Assembly (NCBI GenBank): GCA_013824055.1
Contig: PNNE01000431.1
Span: 1 to 10,428 of the forward strand
DNA from: Rhodobacter sp.
Lineage (GTDB): Bacteria; Pseudomonadota; Alphaproteobacteria; Rhodobacterales; Rhodobacteraceae
Reading direction: 5' to 3'
Length of the DNA: 10,428 bases
Part shown: piece after piece, positions 1-6,167 of the stretch
Layout: each line of letters begins with the position of its first letter
How positions within the stretch are numbered: position 1 is the stretch's first letter
Notes under the pieces: generated by a model
What the model saw: only the letters and a program-made list of their open reading frames with translations
What the model was told of the DNA's origin: nothing
Database searches by the model: none
Made by a program: the position numbers and the translations under genes

Positions 1-117
1 CCCCGCGCCCGAGGGGCCGGTCAGGAAGTGGAAGGACCCCGGTGCCAGCTTCAGCGAGACGTCGGACAGAAGCTCGCCCCCGCCATAGCTGTAGGCCACG
101 TTTTCGAAGGTGATCAC
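1..117 (-). CDS. ftsE: FtsE, cell-division ABC transporter ATPase (5' part only)
   Basis: Only the first 39 codons are in the window; the gene runs off the left edge. The translation begins VITFENVAYSYGGGELLSDV and reaches GPSGAG, the start of the Walker A (P-loop) motif, at residues 34-39, which is where FtsE places it. FtsE is the cytoplasmic ATPase that works with the membrane protein FtsX at the septum, coupling ATP hydrolysis to activation of peptidoglycan hydrolases during division. I chose the GTG at 117-115 because the FtsE-type opening starts there and a G-rich Shine-Dalgarno stretch (CAGGGG, about 124-129) lies a few bases upstream; no in-frame ATG is nearby. The gene is divergent from the zinc-ribbon gene. 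Other ABC ATPases share the P-loop, but the short N-terminal opening fits FtsE best; ftsX should lie just outside the window. Confidence 0.85.
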   Translation of the reverse strand, partial: MITFENVAYSYGGGELLSDVSLKLAPGSFHFLTGPSGAG

Positions 118-293
118 GGTTATCCCCTGCTGCCCGCTGCGTCCGGAAAACGGCATCCGTGCCGCAGCCACTGCGCTTTCCATCGCACAGGGGGAAACGA
201 TTGCACAAGAGCGAGCGACAAAGCCTTGGAACGACTGGAATTAAGGATTACAACGATTTCGGCAGCCGGAAAAAACAGGCTTGAGGGACGATG
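118..293. promoter_or_regulatory. Divergent ftsE / zinc-ribbon intergenic region
   Basis: This gap of about 175 bp separates two genes pointing away from each other, so it should carry both promoters. For the plus-strand gene a weak sigma70-like pair is visible: TTGGAA (226-231) and TACAAC (249-254), 17 bp apart; the match is poor. The Shine-Dalgarno GAGGG at 283-287 precedes two adjacent ATGs. On the ftsE side, nested inverted repeats GCTGCG/CGCAGC (136-141/163-168) and CGGCA/TGCCG (151-155/160-164) would form a small hairpin in the ftsE leader. I could not find a convincing ftsE promoter. Confidence 0.3.
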
Positions 294-1331
294 ATGCGGT
301 TGGTTTGTCCGAATTGTGAGGCCAAGTACGAGGTCCCGGAAGACGCGATCCCGGAAAGCGGGCGCGACGTGCAATGCGCCAACTGCGGGCATTCGTGGTT
401 CCAGATGCGGCCGCGGGCGGCTGCTTCCGAAGCTGCGCCGGTCGTCGCGCCTGCCGCCGAAGCGCCAGCCGCAGCCGCCGAGATGCCAGTCGAAGCGCCA
501 GTCGAAGTTTCTGCCGAGGCATCCGCGCCGCAGCCCGCAGCCGAGCCTGAAGCGGTGCCCGCTGACCCTGTTCCCGTCGAAACGGCGAAAGTGCCTGACG
601 CAGCGGTCGGCATCGCGGACGCCGCGCCCCCGGTCGACGCGACGGCTCCGGCCGACGAAGCCCAGCCGCCGCGCGCCGACCCTGCGCCGCCCGTCGCGAC
701 CGAGCCTGTCGCGACCGAGCCCGTCGCCGATGACCAGGTGGCCCCGCCGGCGGCAACCCTGACCCCACCCGATCTGGCACCCGAACTTGCCGACGGGCCT
801 GCCACGCCGCCTGCGGATGCCGCGGGCGCGGCCGCCTATGCAGTGGACGATTCCGTCCTGGCCATCCTGCGCGAGGAAGCCGAGCGTGAAGCCAGGGCCC
901 GCAAGGCCGAGGCCGCAAAGCCGCTTGAGACCCAGACCGAGCTTGGGATCGACCAGGCCGTGCCAGAGGTCAGCCTGCCGCACCAGCCGGTCCAGGAAGA
1001 GGCCAGCCTGGCGGCCCGCCGCGCGCGCCTGCCCGATGTCGAAGAGATCAACTCGACCCTGCGCCCGACCGAGACGGTGGTGACCGCCGAGACCGCGGGC
1101 GATGCGGCGCCAGTGGCGGCAGAGGGCCGCAGCAGCTTTCGCAGCGGGTTTCTGGTGGTGCTGTCGCTGGCGATCCTGGGGTCGGCGGTCTATGGCAGCG
1201 CCGATGCGATTGCCGCTGCCATTCCGGCGCTGTCCGGCCTGCTGGAAGGCTACGTCGGGTTCGTGGACAGCCTGCGCCTGCAGCTTGACGGCCTGATGCA
1301 AAGCGCGACCGTGGCGATCAACGGCACCTGA
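294..1331 (+). CDS. MJ0042-type zinc-ribbon, Pro/Ala-rich single-pass membrane protein (ZitP-like)
   Basis: The 345-aa product starts with a CxxC...CxxC zinc ribbon (C5, C8, C28, C31) in the arrangement of the MJ0042/zinc-ribbon_5 families. A Pro/Ala/Glu-rich, probably disordered region of about 130 residues follows, containing a PVATE-PVATE-PVAD repeat; then comes an Ala/Glu/Arg-rich stretch and one hydrophobic segment (about residues 285-304, core GFLVVLSLAILGSAVYG). About 40 residues follow it. This predicts a cytoplasmic zinc finger on a long tether, anchored in the inner membrane. Alphaproteobacterial relatives include Caulobacter ZitP, which binds the polar organiser PopZ; I infer resemblance only. 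The second of two adjacent ATGs is preferred because it lies 6 nt from the GAGGG Shine-Dalgarno (the ATG at 291 is only 3 nt away). Its place beside ftsE hints at cell division or polarity, but the function is unproven. Confidence 0.8.
   Translation: MRLVCPNCEAKYEVPEDAIPESGRDVQCANCGHSWFQMRPRAAASEAAPVVAPAAEAPAAAAEMPVEAPVEVSAEASAPQPAAEPEAVPADPVPVETAKVPDAAVGIADAAPPVDATAPADEAQPPRADPAPPVATEPVATEPVADDQVAPPAATLTPPDLAPELADGPATPPADAAGAAAYAVDDSVLAILREEAEREARARKAEAAKPLETQTELGIDQAVPEVSLPHQPVQEEASLAARRARLPDVEEINSTLRPTETVVTAETAGDAAPVAAEGRSSFRSGFLVVLSLAILGSAVYGSADAIAAAIPALSGLLEGYVGFVDSLRLQLDGLMQSATVAINGT
690..728 (+). repeat. 15-bp in-frame tandem repeat in the Pro/Ala-rich linker
   Basis: Two copies of a 15-bp unit (CCYGTCGCGACCGAG, 690-704 and 705-719) differ by one silent base, and a partial third copy follows at 720-728. 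They encode PVATE, PVATE, PVA. The unit is a multiple of three, so copy-number change would alter linker length without breaking the frame. This is typical of low-complexity linkers. Confidence 0.7.
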
Positions 1332-1373
1332 CGCCGCCAATTCGGCTTGCTCCGGACGGGGCGTGGCTTTATC

Positions 1374-1401
1374 CCTTGCGGCCAAGCCATTTCCCGCAAG
1401 G
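1374..1401 (+). promoter_or_regulatory. Perfect inverted repeat overlapping the ilvD ribosome-binding site
   Basis: CCTTGCGG (1374-1381) and CCGCAAGG (1394-1401) are perfect 8-bp inverted repeats separated by 12 nt. The right arm includes AAGG of the ilvD Shine-Dalgarno (AAGGAG, 1398-1403), so an RNA hairpin here would hide the ribosome-binding site. Alternatively it is a DNA operator: a weak promoter-like pair, TTGCTC (1347-1352) and TATCCC (1370-1375) with a 17-bp spacer, would put the transcription start near 1382, inside the repeat. The symmetry is directly visible; either regulatory role is inferred. Confidence 0.4.
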
Positions 1402-1408
1402 AGCTGCC

Positions 1409-3142
1409 ATGACCAATCCGCGTTTCGACAAGTCGAAGCTTCCCAGCCGCCATGTGACCGAAGGGCCGGAACGCGCCCCGCACCGCAGCTATTTCTATGC
1501 GATGGGGATCACGGAAGAAGAGATCCATCAGCCCTGGGTGGGCGTGGCGACCTGCTGGAACGAAGCCGCGCCCTGCAACATCTCGCTGAACCGTCAGGCC
1601 CAGGTCGTGAAACACGGCGTCAAGAAGGGCGGCGGCACCCCGCGCGAGTTCACCACGATCACCGTCACCGACGGCATCGCGATGGGGCACGAGGGGATGC
1701 GGTCCTCGCTCGCCTCGCGCGATGCGATCGCCGACACCGTGGAACTGACCATGCGCGGGCATTGCTATGACGCGATCGTGGGCCTTGCGGGCTGCGACAA
1801 GTCGCTGCCGGGGATGATGATGGCGATGGTGCGGCTGAACACGCCCAGCGTCTTCATCTACGGCGGGTCGATCCTGCCCGGCCGCTACAAGGGTCAGGAC
1901 ATCACCGTCCAGGACATGTTCGAGGCCGTGGGCAAGCACCAGGCCGGCGAGATGTCGGAAGCCGAGCTGGACATCATGGAGCGGGTGGCCTGCCCGTCCA
2001 GCGGCGCTTGCGGTGCGCAATATACCGCGAACACGATGGCTTGCGTGTCCGAGGCGATCGGCCTTGCGCTGCTGAACTCCTCGTCGGCCCCGGCGCCCTA
2101 CGAAAGCCGCGACCAGTTCTGCGAGGCCTCGGGCGTCGCGGTGATGAACCTGATCGAGAAGAACATCCGCGCCCGCGACATCGTGACGCGCAAGAGCCTT
2201 GAGAACGCGGCGCGGATCGTCGGCTGCACCGGCGGGTCCACCAACGCCGCCCTGCACCTGCCGGCCATCGCGCATGAGGCGGGGATCGACTTCGACCTTT
2301 TCGACGTGACCGCCTGCATGCGCGACACGCCCTATTTCGTCGACCTGCGGCCCGGTGGCCGCTATGTCGCCAAGGACCTGCACGATGTCGGCGGCGTGGC
2401 CATCGTGCTGAAGGAACTGGCGAAGGCGGGCCTGCTGCACCTGGACTGCATGACCGTCAGCGGCAAGACGCTGGGCGAAAGCCTGGACGAGATCCGGGGC
2501 GAGGCGGATGGCCGGGTGATCTATGACATCGGCTCGCCGATCACCAAGACCGGGGGCGTGGTCAGCCTGCGCGGCAACGTGGCGCCGGACGGGGCCATCG
2601 TGAAGGTCGCCGGCATGACCGAGGCCGAGCAGGTCTTCACCGGCCCGGCGCGGGTGTTCGAATGTGAAGAAGACGCCTTCGAGGCGGTGAAGAAGCGCGA
2701 ATACAAGGAAGGCGAGGTCATCGTCATCCGCAACGAAGGCCCCTCGGGCGGGCCGGGGATGCGCGAGATGCTGTCGACCACGGCGGCCCTGTCCGGCCAG
2801 GGCATGGGCAAGAAGGTGGCGCTGATCACCGACGGCCGCTTCAGCGGCGCGACGCGGGGGTTCTGCGTGGGCCATGTCGGGCCGGAAGCGGCGCATGGCG
2901 GGCCGATTGCCCTGCTGCAGAACGGCGACATCATCACGCTGAACGCGCTGACGGGCGAGTTGTCGGCCAATATCTCGGACGAGGAGATGGCCCGGCGCCG
3001 CGCCGAGTGGAAAGGCCCGCGCAAGACGGCCTATACCAGCGGGGCGGTCTACAAGTTCGCCTCGATCTGCGGTGGTGCGCGCTGGGGGGCGGTGACGCAT
3101 CCGGGCGCGAAGGGCGAAAGCCACGTCTACATGGACCAGTAA
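1409..3142 (+). CDS. ilvD: Dihydroxy-acid dehydratase IlvD
   Basis: This 577-aa cytoplasmic enzyme dehydrates 2,3-dihydroxy-isovalerate and 2,3-dihydroxy-3-methylvalerate to the 2-keto acids that lead to valine, leucine and isoleucine. Family landmarks are intact: PCN (C56), GCDKSLPGM (C129, K131) and CPSSGACGAQ (C201) supply the three Fe-S-ligand cysteines and the lysine expected to be carbamylated for Mg binding; TDGI (D88) is another Mg ligand; the C-terminal signature ITDGRFSGATRG (Ser about 479) carries the catalytic serine. The set resembles [2Fe-2S] dehydratases rather than the oxygen-sensitive [4Fe-4S] E. coli form, though cluster type is inferred. The ATG at 1409 is chosen because AAGGAG lies 5 nt upstream and the protein then begins MTNPRFDKSKLPSR; an in-frame upstream start at 1376 lacks such support. 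It heads a likely three-gene unit. Sugar-acid dehydratases share the fold, but IlvD is the best fit. Confidence 0.95.
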   Translation: MTNPRFDKSKLPSRHVTEGPERAPHRSYFYAMGITEEEIHQPWVGVATCWNEAAPCNISLNRQAQVVKHGVKKGGGTPREFTTITVTDGIAMGHEGMRSSLASRDAIADTVELTMRGHCYDAIVGLAGCDKSLPGMMMAMVRLNTPSVFIYGGSILPGRYKGQDITVQDMFEAVGKHQAGEMSEAELDIMERVACPSSGACGAQYTANTMACVSEAIGLALLNSSSAPAPYESRDQFCEASGVAVMNLIEKNIRARDIVTRKSLENAARIVGCTGGSTNAALHLPAIAHEAGIDFDLFDVTACMRDTPYFVDLRPGGRYVAKDLHDVGGVAIVLKELAKAGLLHLDCMTVSGKTLGESLDEIRGEADGRVIYDIGSPITKTGGVVSLRGNVAPDGAIVKVAGMTEAEQVFTGPARVFECEEDAFEAVKKREYKEGEVIVIRNEGPSGGPGMREMLSTTAALSGQGMGKKVALITDGRFSGATRGFCVGHVGPEAAHGGPIALLQNGDIITLNALTGELSANISDEEMARRRAEWKGPRKTAYTSGAVYKFASICGGARWGAVTHPGAKGESHVYMDQ

Positions 3143-3148
3143 GGGCCG

Positions 3149-3922
3149 ATGGCCGGCCGCATCGCGCAGTTTCTGGAGGGCTGGCATCAGCGCCGGACCG
3201 AAGGACGCTGGGCGCGGCTGGCCGACACCGCAGCCGAGCTGGACAGCTTCGAGCTGCGCGCCTTGCGGGCCGAAGCGCGAGGGATGCGGCGGCAGCTTGA
3301 CCGGGTGCTGCAGGTCGCCGATGCGCGGCTGGCGGTCCCGACGCTGGCCGCCGGCCTGCCGCAGATGCCGCTGGGCACCGACTGGGTCTGGCGTCCCGAC
3401 CTCTGGCGCGGGGCGCTGTGCGAAGCGGGGGCGGTTGCCGCGACCGACCGGACTGCGCTGGGCGAGGGGGTGGCGCTGTATCACGATTGCCCGCTGGGCG
3501 AGATCGTGGTGCGGCAGGTCCGCAACGACAAGCCCGAGGATCGCGCGCCTTACGGGCTGGCCATCGAGGTCTTCGGCTTCAAGGGCAGGTTCCTGTCGCT
3601 GGCGCTCAATCTGCCTGCCGCGGCCGTCGAGGGGCTGAAGTCGCGCCATCTGGTCCGCGCCGAGATGGTGATCGACTGTGACAGCACGGTGAAGGCCTTT
3701 ACCCGGCTGAACATCAAGAACGGGCCAAATGTCGCGCAGCCGGTCAGCGCCATGCCAGAGGCTGGCCGGGACAAGGTGGCAGAATTCGATCTGGCCTATG
3801 CCGACCTGAACGACCGACGGATCGAGCGGGCCTGGCTTGACCTGATCCTGAACGAGGCGGCGATGACCCGCATCGTGATCCGCGATCTGGTGGTCAGCCG
3901 CAGGCCTCGGGCCGAGTTGTAA
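3149..3922 (+). CDS. Conserved protein of unknown function (DUF6478-like)
   Basis: The 257-aa product begins MAGRIAQFLEGWHQRRTEGR. It has a charged, helical N-terminal section (about residues 1-55) followed by a mixed alpha/beta domain with recognisable stretches such as DWVWRPDLW (about 77-85), LYHDCPLGEIVVRQVRNDK (about 109-127), EVFGFKGRFLSLALNLP and LNIKNGPNV. I see no signal peptide, membrane helix or catalytic motif. It resembles an uncharacterised Rhodobacteraceae group that I associate, from memory only, with DUF6478. The gene starts 6 nt after the ilvD stop and is probably cotranscribed with it and with the next gene. Codon use matches its neighbours, so nothing suggests recent transfer. 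The location alone does not establish a role in branched-chain amino-acid metabolism. Confidence 0.7.
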   Translation: MAGRIAQFLEGWHQRRTEGRWARLADTAAELDSFELRALRAEARGMRRQLDRVLQVADARLAVPTLAAGLPQMPLGTDWVWRPDLWRGALCEAGAVAATDRTALGEGVALYHDCPLGEIVVRQVRNDKPEDRAPYGLAIEVFGFKGRFLSLALNLPAAAVEGLKSRHLVRAEMVIDCDSTVKAFTRLNIKNGPNVAQPVSAMPEAGRDKVAEFDLAYADLNDRRIERAWLDLILNEAAMTRIVIRDLVVSRRPRAEL

Positions 3923-3931
3923 GGGTGCAGG

Positions 3932-4282
3932 ATGAAGCTTGACGACGGCAGGATTGCGGGCGGGGTCTGGGAGGCGCTGGTGACAGCGGCCGAGCCGCCC
4001 GTCATCCAGGCGCTGCACGACGGACGGGCGGTCGAGGGGGTGCAGGTCCAGCCGGTGCCGGGTCAGCCCGGACGCTTTGCCCTGCGGGTGCCGATCCCGT
4101 CCTGGGTGCTGAACGAGGGCCTGCAGACGATCCTGGTTCAGTCCGGCGGGCAGACGGTGGCGACGGTGGCCCTGGTCGCCGGTCAGCCGCTGGACGGGGA
4201 CATCCGGGCGGAGCTGAGCCTGTTGCGCGCGGAACTGGACCTCTTGAAGCGCGCTTTCCAGCGCCACGTGCGCGAGGGCTAA
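3932..4282 (+). CDS. Small conserved hypothetical protein with C-terminal coiled-coil helix
   Basis: This 116-aa protein starts MKLDDGRIAGGVWEALVTAA. Its first 85 or so residues look like a compact beta-rich domain (alternating stretches such as VEGVQVQPVPG, RFALRVPIPSWVLNEGLQTILVQ and TVATVALVAG). The last 30 residues, DGDIRAELSLLRAELDLLKR onward, show leucines in a heptad pattern typical of a short coiled coil, suggesting oligomerisation. There is no signal peptide or membrane span. It follows the upstream gene by 9 nt, with a modest Shine-Dalgarno (GCAGG) near 3926-3930, so the ilvD transcript probably includes it. I do not recognise a family and assign no function. Its stop codon abuts the left arm of a long inverted repeat. 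Confidence 0.65.
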   Translation: MKLDDGRIAGGVWEALVTAAEPPVIQALHDGRAVEGVQVQPVPGQPGRFALRVPIPSWVLNEGLQTILVQSGGQTVATVALVAGQPLDGDIRAELSLLRAELDLLKRAFQRHVREG

Positions 4283-4284
4283 GC

Positions 4285-4350
4285 CTCGTCGTGCGACTTC
4301 GTCTTCTCCTCGGGGGTGGACCGGCGAGGAGGGACGAAGTCCACGACGAG
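4285..4350. terminator. Long bulged inverted repeat between convergent genes, probable bidirectional terminator
   Basis: The arms 4285-4312 and 4325-4350 pair over about 26 positions: 9 bp, a one-base bulge at C4294, 9 bp, one G-U pair, a bulge at T4305, then 7 bp. The loop is 12 nt (4313-4324). It fills the space between the stop of the 116-aa gene (4282) and the stop of the peroxiredoxin gene (4358), the expected place for a terminator serving both strands. Neither side has a T-run, so it is not a classical intrinsic terminator. A stem this long in RNA could also be cut by RNase III or stabilise 3' ends. Confidence 0.6.
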
Positions 4351-4357
4351 CCTTGGA

Positions 4358-4843
4358 TCAGAGCTGGGACAAGAGGTGCTCACCCGCCGAGATCTCGCAG
4401 CCCGTTCCGGTTTCCGGGTTGAACTTCGTGACCACGCCGTCTTCGGCCAGCAGCGAGTAGCGCCTGGACCGGGCGAAGAATCCCAGATGCGGCACGTCGA
4501 AGGTCTGGCCGATGGCCTTGGAGAAGCTGGCATCGGCGTCGCCCAGCATGGTGATCCCGGCGGCAGTGGCGCCGGTCGCCTCGCCCCAGGCTTTCATCAC
4601 GAAGGGATCGTTCACGGAAATGCAGATGATCTCGTCGATGCCCTTGTCCGCGAATTTCGGCGCGGTGCGGATGAAGCTGGGGACATGCGCGGTGGAACAG
4701 GTGCCGGTGTAGGCGCCCGGCAGCCCGAAGATCACGACCTTGCGGCCCTTGAGCTTGTCCGAGAGCTTCACCGCCTCGGCCCCGGCGTCGCCCATGTGCA
4801 GAAGTGTGGCGTCGGGAAGTCTGGCACCTTCGGCAATCGTCAT
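4358..4843 (-). CDS. Peroxiredoxin, PrxII/Prx5 type
   Basis: The 161-aa product is a thiol peroxidase that reduces H2O2 and organic hydroperoxides in the cytoplasm using glutathione/glutaredoxin or thioredoxin. The peroxidatic motif PGAYTGTCS places the active cysteine at C49. C74, in IICISVND, sits 25 residues later, the spacing of the resolving-type cysteine in atypical 2-Cys PrxII enzymes; a third cysteine, C149, lies near the C-terminus. Length and the downstream DPFVMKAW and FDVPHLGFFARSRRYS stretches fit the Prx5/PrxII subfamily of the AhpC/TSA superfamily. The ATG at 4843 has AGGAG about 7 nt upstream and begins MTIAEGARLPDATLL; an in-frame extension upstream lacks family sequence. There is no fused glutaredoxin domain. 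It is divergent from the FAD reductase gene, with an 88-bp shared upstream region that could coordinate the two. Confidence 0.92.
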   Translation of the reverse strand: MTIAEGARLPDATLLHMGDAGAEAVKLSDKLKGRKVVIFGLPGAYTGTCSTAHVPSFIRTAPKFADKGIDEIICISVNDPFVMKAWGEATGATAAGITMLGDADASFSKAIGQTFDVPHLGFFARSRRYSLLAEDGVVTKFNPETGTGCEISAGEHLLSQL

Positions 4844-4869
4844 TTTCAACTCCTCTTGGTCGCGGCGCG

Positions 4870-4897
4870 TTGCACCTGTTGCGCCTTGGGTTATAGG
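4870..4897 (+). promoter_or_regulatory. Candidate promoter for the FAD-dependent reductase
   Basis: TTGCAC (4870-4875) and TATAGG (4892-4897) are separated by 16 bp, giving a sigma70-like arrangement whose start would fall about 28 nt before the ATG at 4932. On the opposite strand the same AT-rich island reads TATAAC (4895-4890) and could be the -10 of the divergent peroxiredoxin gene, so the two promoters may overlap and compete. This island, GGTTATAGGG, is the only AT-rich patch in the divergent gap. The -35 matches are weak. Confidence 0.3.
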
Positions 4898-4931
4898 GTC
4901 CGCCCCGGAACATGCCAGAGGGGGAAGTGCC

Positions 4932-6134
4932 ATGCGGGTGGTGATTGTCGGCGCCGGGCAGGCGGGGGCGGCCTTGGCCGCGAAGCTGCGGGCCTTGGGC
5001 CACCAGGGCGAGATCGTCATGCTGGGCGACGAGCCTGCGCCACCCTATCAGCGGCCTCCGCTGTCGAAGGCCTACCTGCTGGGCGAGATGGAAGAAGATC
5101 GCCTTTGGCTGCGCGCACCGGAGTTCTGGGCCGAGAACGGGGTGGAGCTGCGGCTGGGGCAGGCGGTGACGGCGATCGATCCAACGGCAAGGACGGTGAC
5201 CGTGGGAGGAGAGCCGCTGGAGTATGACCATCTGGCGCTGACCACGGGGTCGACGCCCCGGCGGTTGCCTGCATCTGTCGGCGGCTCGCTGGCGGGCGTC
5301 TATACCGTCCGCACCCTGGCCGATGTCGACGCGATGCGGGGCGAGTTCCGGCCAAGCCGCAAGGTCATCATCGTCGGCGGCGGCTACATCGGGCTGGAGG
5401 CGGCGGCGGTGGCCTCGAAGCTGGGGCTGGATGTGACCGTGCTGGAAATGGCCCCGCGCATCCTGCAGCGCGTCGCCGCGCCCGAGACCTCGGATTACGT
5501 GCGCGCGCTGCACCAGGCGCATGGGGTCAAGGTGCTGGAATCGACGGGGCTGAACCGGCTGGTCGGTGACGAACGGGTGGCGGGCGCTCTGCTGACGGAT
5601 GGGCGTCAGCTGCCGGCGGATTTCGTGATCGTGGGGGTCGGCATCACGCCGAACACCCATCTGGCCGAGATGGCGGGGCTGGCCATCGACAACGGCATCG
5701 CGACGGACGAGCTGGGCCGGACCTCGGACCCCTCGATCTGGTCGGCGGGGGATTGCGCGTCGTTCCCGTGGCAGGCCGGGCGCATCCGGCTGGAATCGGT
5801 CGGCAATGCCATCGACCAGGCCGAGGCGGTGGCGGCGAACATCCTTGGCGCGGGTGTGCCCTATCAGGCGAAGCCGTGGTTCTGGTCGGACCAGTACGAC
5901 CTGAAACTGCAGATCGCCGGGCTGAACATCGGCTACGACCACATCGTCACCCGCAAGGGTGAAGGCGACGTGGCAAGCTTCTGGTACTACCGGGGCGCGG
6001 AGCTGCTGGCCGTGGACGCGATGAACGACAGTCGCGCCTACATGGTGGGCAAGCGGCTGATCGAGATGGGCAAGTCCCCCGCGCCCGAGGTGATCGTCTC
6101 GACCCCCGACCTGAAGGCCTTGCTCAAGGCCTGA
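4932..6134 (+). CDS. NAD(P)/FAD-dependent ferredoxin-reductase-family oxidoreductase
   Basis: This 400-aa flavoprotein has two Rossmann folds: VVIVGAGQAG at the N-terminus (FAD; GxGxxG 7-12) and VIIVGGGYIGLEAA (GxGxxG 149-154) for the nicotinamide cofactor, with E172 at the end of the following strand favouring NADH over NADPH. PPYQRPPLSK (38-46) and WSAGDCASF (270-278, FAD-binding GD) are signatures of putidaredoxin/rhodocoxin reductases; the C-terminal reductase domain includes PWFWSDQYDLKLQIAGL. Family members move electrons from NADH to a [2Fe-2S] ferredoxin that feeds a P450 or dioxygenase. No ferredoxin, P450 or oxygenase gene is adjacent, so the partner is unknown; an AIF-like role is possible. 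The ATG at 4932 follows GGGGAAG and starts directly at the FAD motif; earlier in-frame starts would overlap the divergent peroxiredoxin gene. Confidence 0.88.
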   Translation: MRVVIVGAGQAGAALAAKLRALGHQGEIVMLGDEPAPPYQRPPLSKAYLLGEMEEDRLWLRAPEFWAENGVELRLGQAVTAIDPTARTVTVGGEPLEYDHLALTTGSTPRRLPASVGGSLAGVYTVRTLADVDAMRGEFRPSRKVIIVGGGYIGLEAAAVASKLGLDVTVLEMAPRILQRVAAPETSDYVRALHQAHGVKVLESTGLNRLVGDERVAGALLTDGRQLPADFVIVGVGITPNTHLAEMAGLAIDNGIATDELGRTSDPSIWSAGDCASFPWQAGRIRLESVGNAIDQAEAVAANILGAGVPYQAKPWFWSDQYDLKLQIAGLNIGYDHIVTRKGEGDVASFWYYRGAELLAVDAMNDSRAYMVGKRLIEMGKSPAPEVIVSTPDLKALLKA

Positions 6135-6151
6135 CTTTTCCCCTGTGGGGA
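6115..6151 (+). terminator. Tandem small hairpins at the end of the reductase gene, candidate terminator
   Basis: AGGCCTT (6115-6121) and AAGGCCT (6126-6132) form a perfect 7-bp stem with a GCTC tetraloop, overlapping the last codons and followed 3 nt later by TTTT (6136-6139). Immediately downstream, TCCCC-TGT-GGGGA (6139-6151) forms a second 5-bp hairpin. The first resembles a short intrinsic terminator, but the T-run is only four bases. It would partly or fully separate the reductase transcript from rsmD, which starts 33 nt after the reductase stop. Confidence 0.35.
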
Positions 6152-6167
6152 GTTTACCGGAGACGCG

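Noticed and set aside
120..1385. 421-codon minus-strand frame opposite the zinc-ribbon gene
   Set aside because: Gly/Arg repetitive translation mirrors the Pro/Ala-rich linker of the real gene; the opposite strand has the CxxC motifs, a Shine-Dalgarno and a membrane segment.
1332..1408. Possible T-box or attenuator leader before ilvD
   Set aside because: The 77-bp gap is too short for a T-box and has no leader peptide with Ile/Val/Leu codons; only the small inverted repeat is supportable.
1250..4267. Very long (1005-codon) open frame on the minus strand opposite ilvD and the two genes after it
   Set aside because: It lies opposite three genes with clear start sites and, for ilvD, intact family motifs. 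Its Arg/His/Pro/Gly-rich translation has no recognisable domain; long antisense frames are expected from strong GC3 bias.
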